This document shows, piece by piece, positions 63,280 through 64,000 of a stretch of 64,000 bases of DNA (the stretch's first letter is position 1; each line of letters starts with the position of its first letter). The DNA comes from Phoronis australis. Taxonomy: Eukaryota; Phoronida; Phoronidae. A program made the position numbers and the translations under genes. The notes beneath the pieces are model-generated. The model did not search any database, was not told the DNA's origin, and saw only the letters and a list, made by a program, of their open reading frames with translations. Where the stretch lies: positions 881,184 to 945,183 of the forward strand of contig NMRA01000081.1 of NCBI GenBank assembly GCA_002633005.1. Reading direction: 5' to 3'.

Positions 63280-64000
63280 GTAAGTGGCCAGTAGGTTCCA
63301 TCTCGAGAAGGCCTTGGACTGTTCGGCCATAGCAGTATATGCCATCTGTCAGATAATGAAATGTTATATCGGAACATTTGTGCAAGCCTTATTTTGGGAT
63401 GAGACAATTTGTGCTTTGGAGCTTTGTGCAAAGTGTCATAATAAACAGACGGATGGTTGCCACGAACGCATGCAGGCCGCACCCACCACAGTTACGGTTG
63501 CTATGGTCCTACAAGCAGAAAAAATGTCTTTTGCAAGCATACTACATTAATAGGTCCTCTGCATTGTGTTGTTAATCATATTTCACCGAAACTGTTACCA
63601 CGGAGTGCCACATTGTCGAAATGGGTCTTGGGCTAGTAAACTAATACGGTAAAGTCGCGTGATTTTCGGACACTGAAAATTAATTCCAATAGAAAAAATT
63701 CATTCTTGGACGAATCTCGCGAAATATCATTTTGTGGTGTCCGAATTCGGCGGACCTCCAAATTGGGTTTCCGCTAGTGTCCGAATTTCGTGGGTGTACA
63801 TTATTTCGATGAGCGGTCGTAGTATCAACAATGCTGGCTCGGTCATTTGATAGCAGTATAATTGCAGGTAAATGAGACTCAAATGGTCTGAGCGATTAAT
63901 TTTTGAAAATCTGGCTTTCCCAAATAAGAAATGTGCGTCGTCGACGCACAAAGACCGTTCCCAACAAGTGTTGGTTCTTCTTTTCAAAGATGTGCTTTCT
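63280..64000 (+). other. LTV1 intron to the window end, nothing else seen
   Basis: Starts at the donor GTAAGT at 63280. No further LTV1 coding block (basic, Lys/Arg/Glu-rich) is visible on the plus strand up to the edge. Confidence 0.55.

Noticed and set aside
1-64000. tRNA, rRNA or CRISPR features
   Set aside because: No TTCGANTC-type T-loop with a matching acceptor stem, no rRNA-like stretch and no regularly spaced direct repeats with unique spacers were seen. The tandem arrays present are minisatellites.

Overview
The window is animal genomic DNA. Genes are split into short exons with canonical GT..AG introns, intergenic and intronic DNA is AT-rich and full of small inverted-repeat (foldback/MITE-like) elements, and there is one assembly gap. 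The gene set, with a TIR protein of the FISYQWD type, an alpha-type nicotinic receptor subunit, a vesicular nucleotide transporter and LTV1, fits a marine invertebrate. An invertebrate deuterostome (amphioxus, hemichordate or echinoderm) is my best guess, but the sequence alone does not fix the species.

Layout. (1) 1-5851, plus strand: the last three visible exons of a protein with two TIR domains; its 5' exons lie before the window. (2) 5852-7959: 3' UTR and intergenic DNA. (3) 7960-24172, plus strand: a complete Cys-loop receptor gene, a nicotinic acetylcholine receptor alpha-type subunit. It runs from signal peptide to stop, with every splice phase consistent, and encodes about 539 residues. 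Its fifth coding exon exists in two tandem homologous copies (17189-17298 and 18505-18614). Both are 110 nt with the same phases, so exactly one must be used. The intron between them holds a strong long-range RNA inverted repeat with two competing right arms. (4) 24173-29998: intergenic DNA plus the 3' side of the next gene. (5) 29999-47667, minus strand: an SLC17A9-like vesicular nucleotide transporter (VNUT), ten exons, lacking only its N-terminal exon. Its large intron holds an array of about eleven CTCF-like motifs. (6) 47668-55698: intergenic DNA with a possible LTR retroelement remnant, a 540-bp foldback element and two DNA transposon-like elements. (7) From about 55699 or 56005 to 63279 and beyond the window, plus strand: LTV1, a 40S ribosome assembly factor, seven certain exons; the C-terminal exons are past the window edge.

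The four genes do not form a pathway; they are neighbours on a chromosome. The receptor and the VNUT homolog (ATP loading of secretory vesicles) are both signalling genes and point towards each other (convergent). VNUT and LTV1 are divergent, separated by about 8 kb of repeat-rich DNA.

The most interesting material is the mutually exclusive exon pair with its intronic pairing arms. After that come the CTCF-like motif array, a 21-bp-phased AP-1-like repeat inside the receptor gene, and several undescribed families of short palindromic elements that recur across the window.
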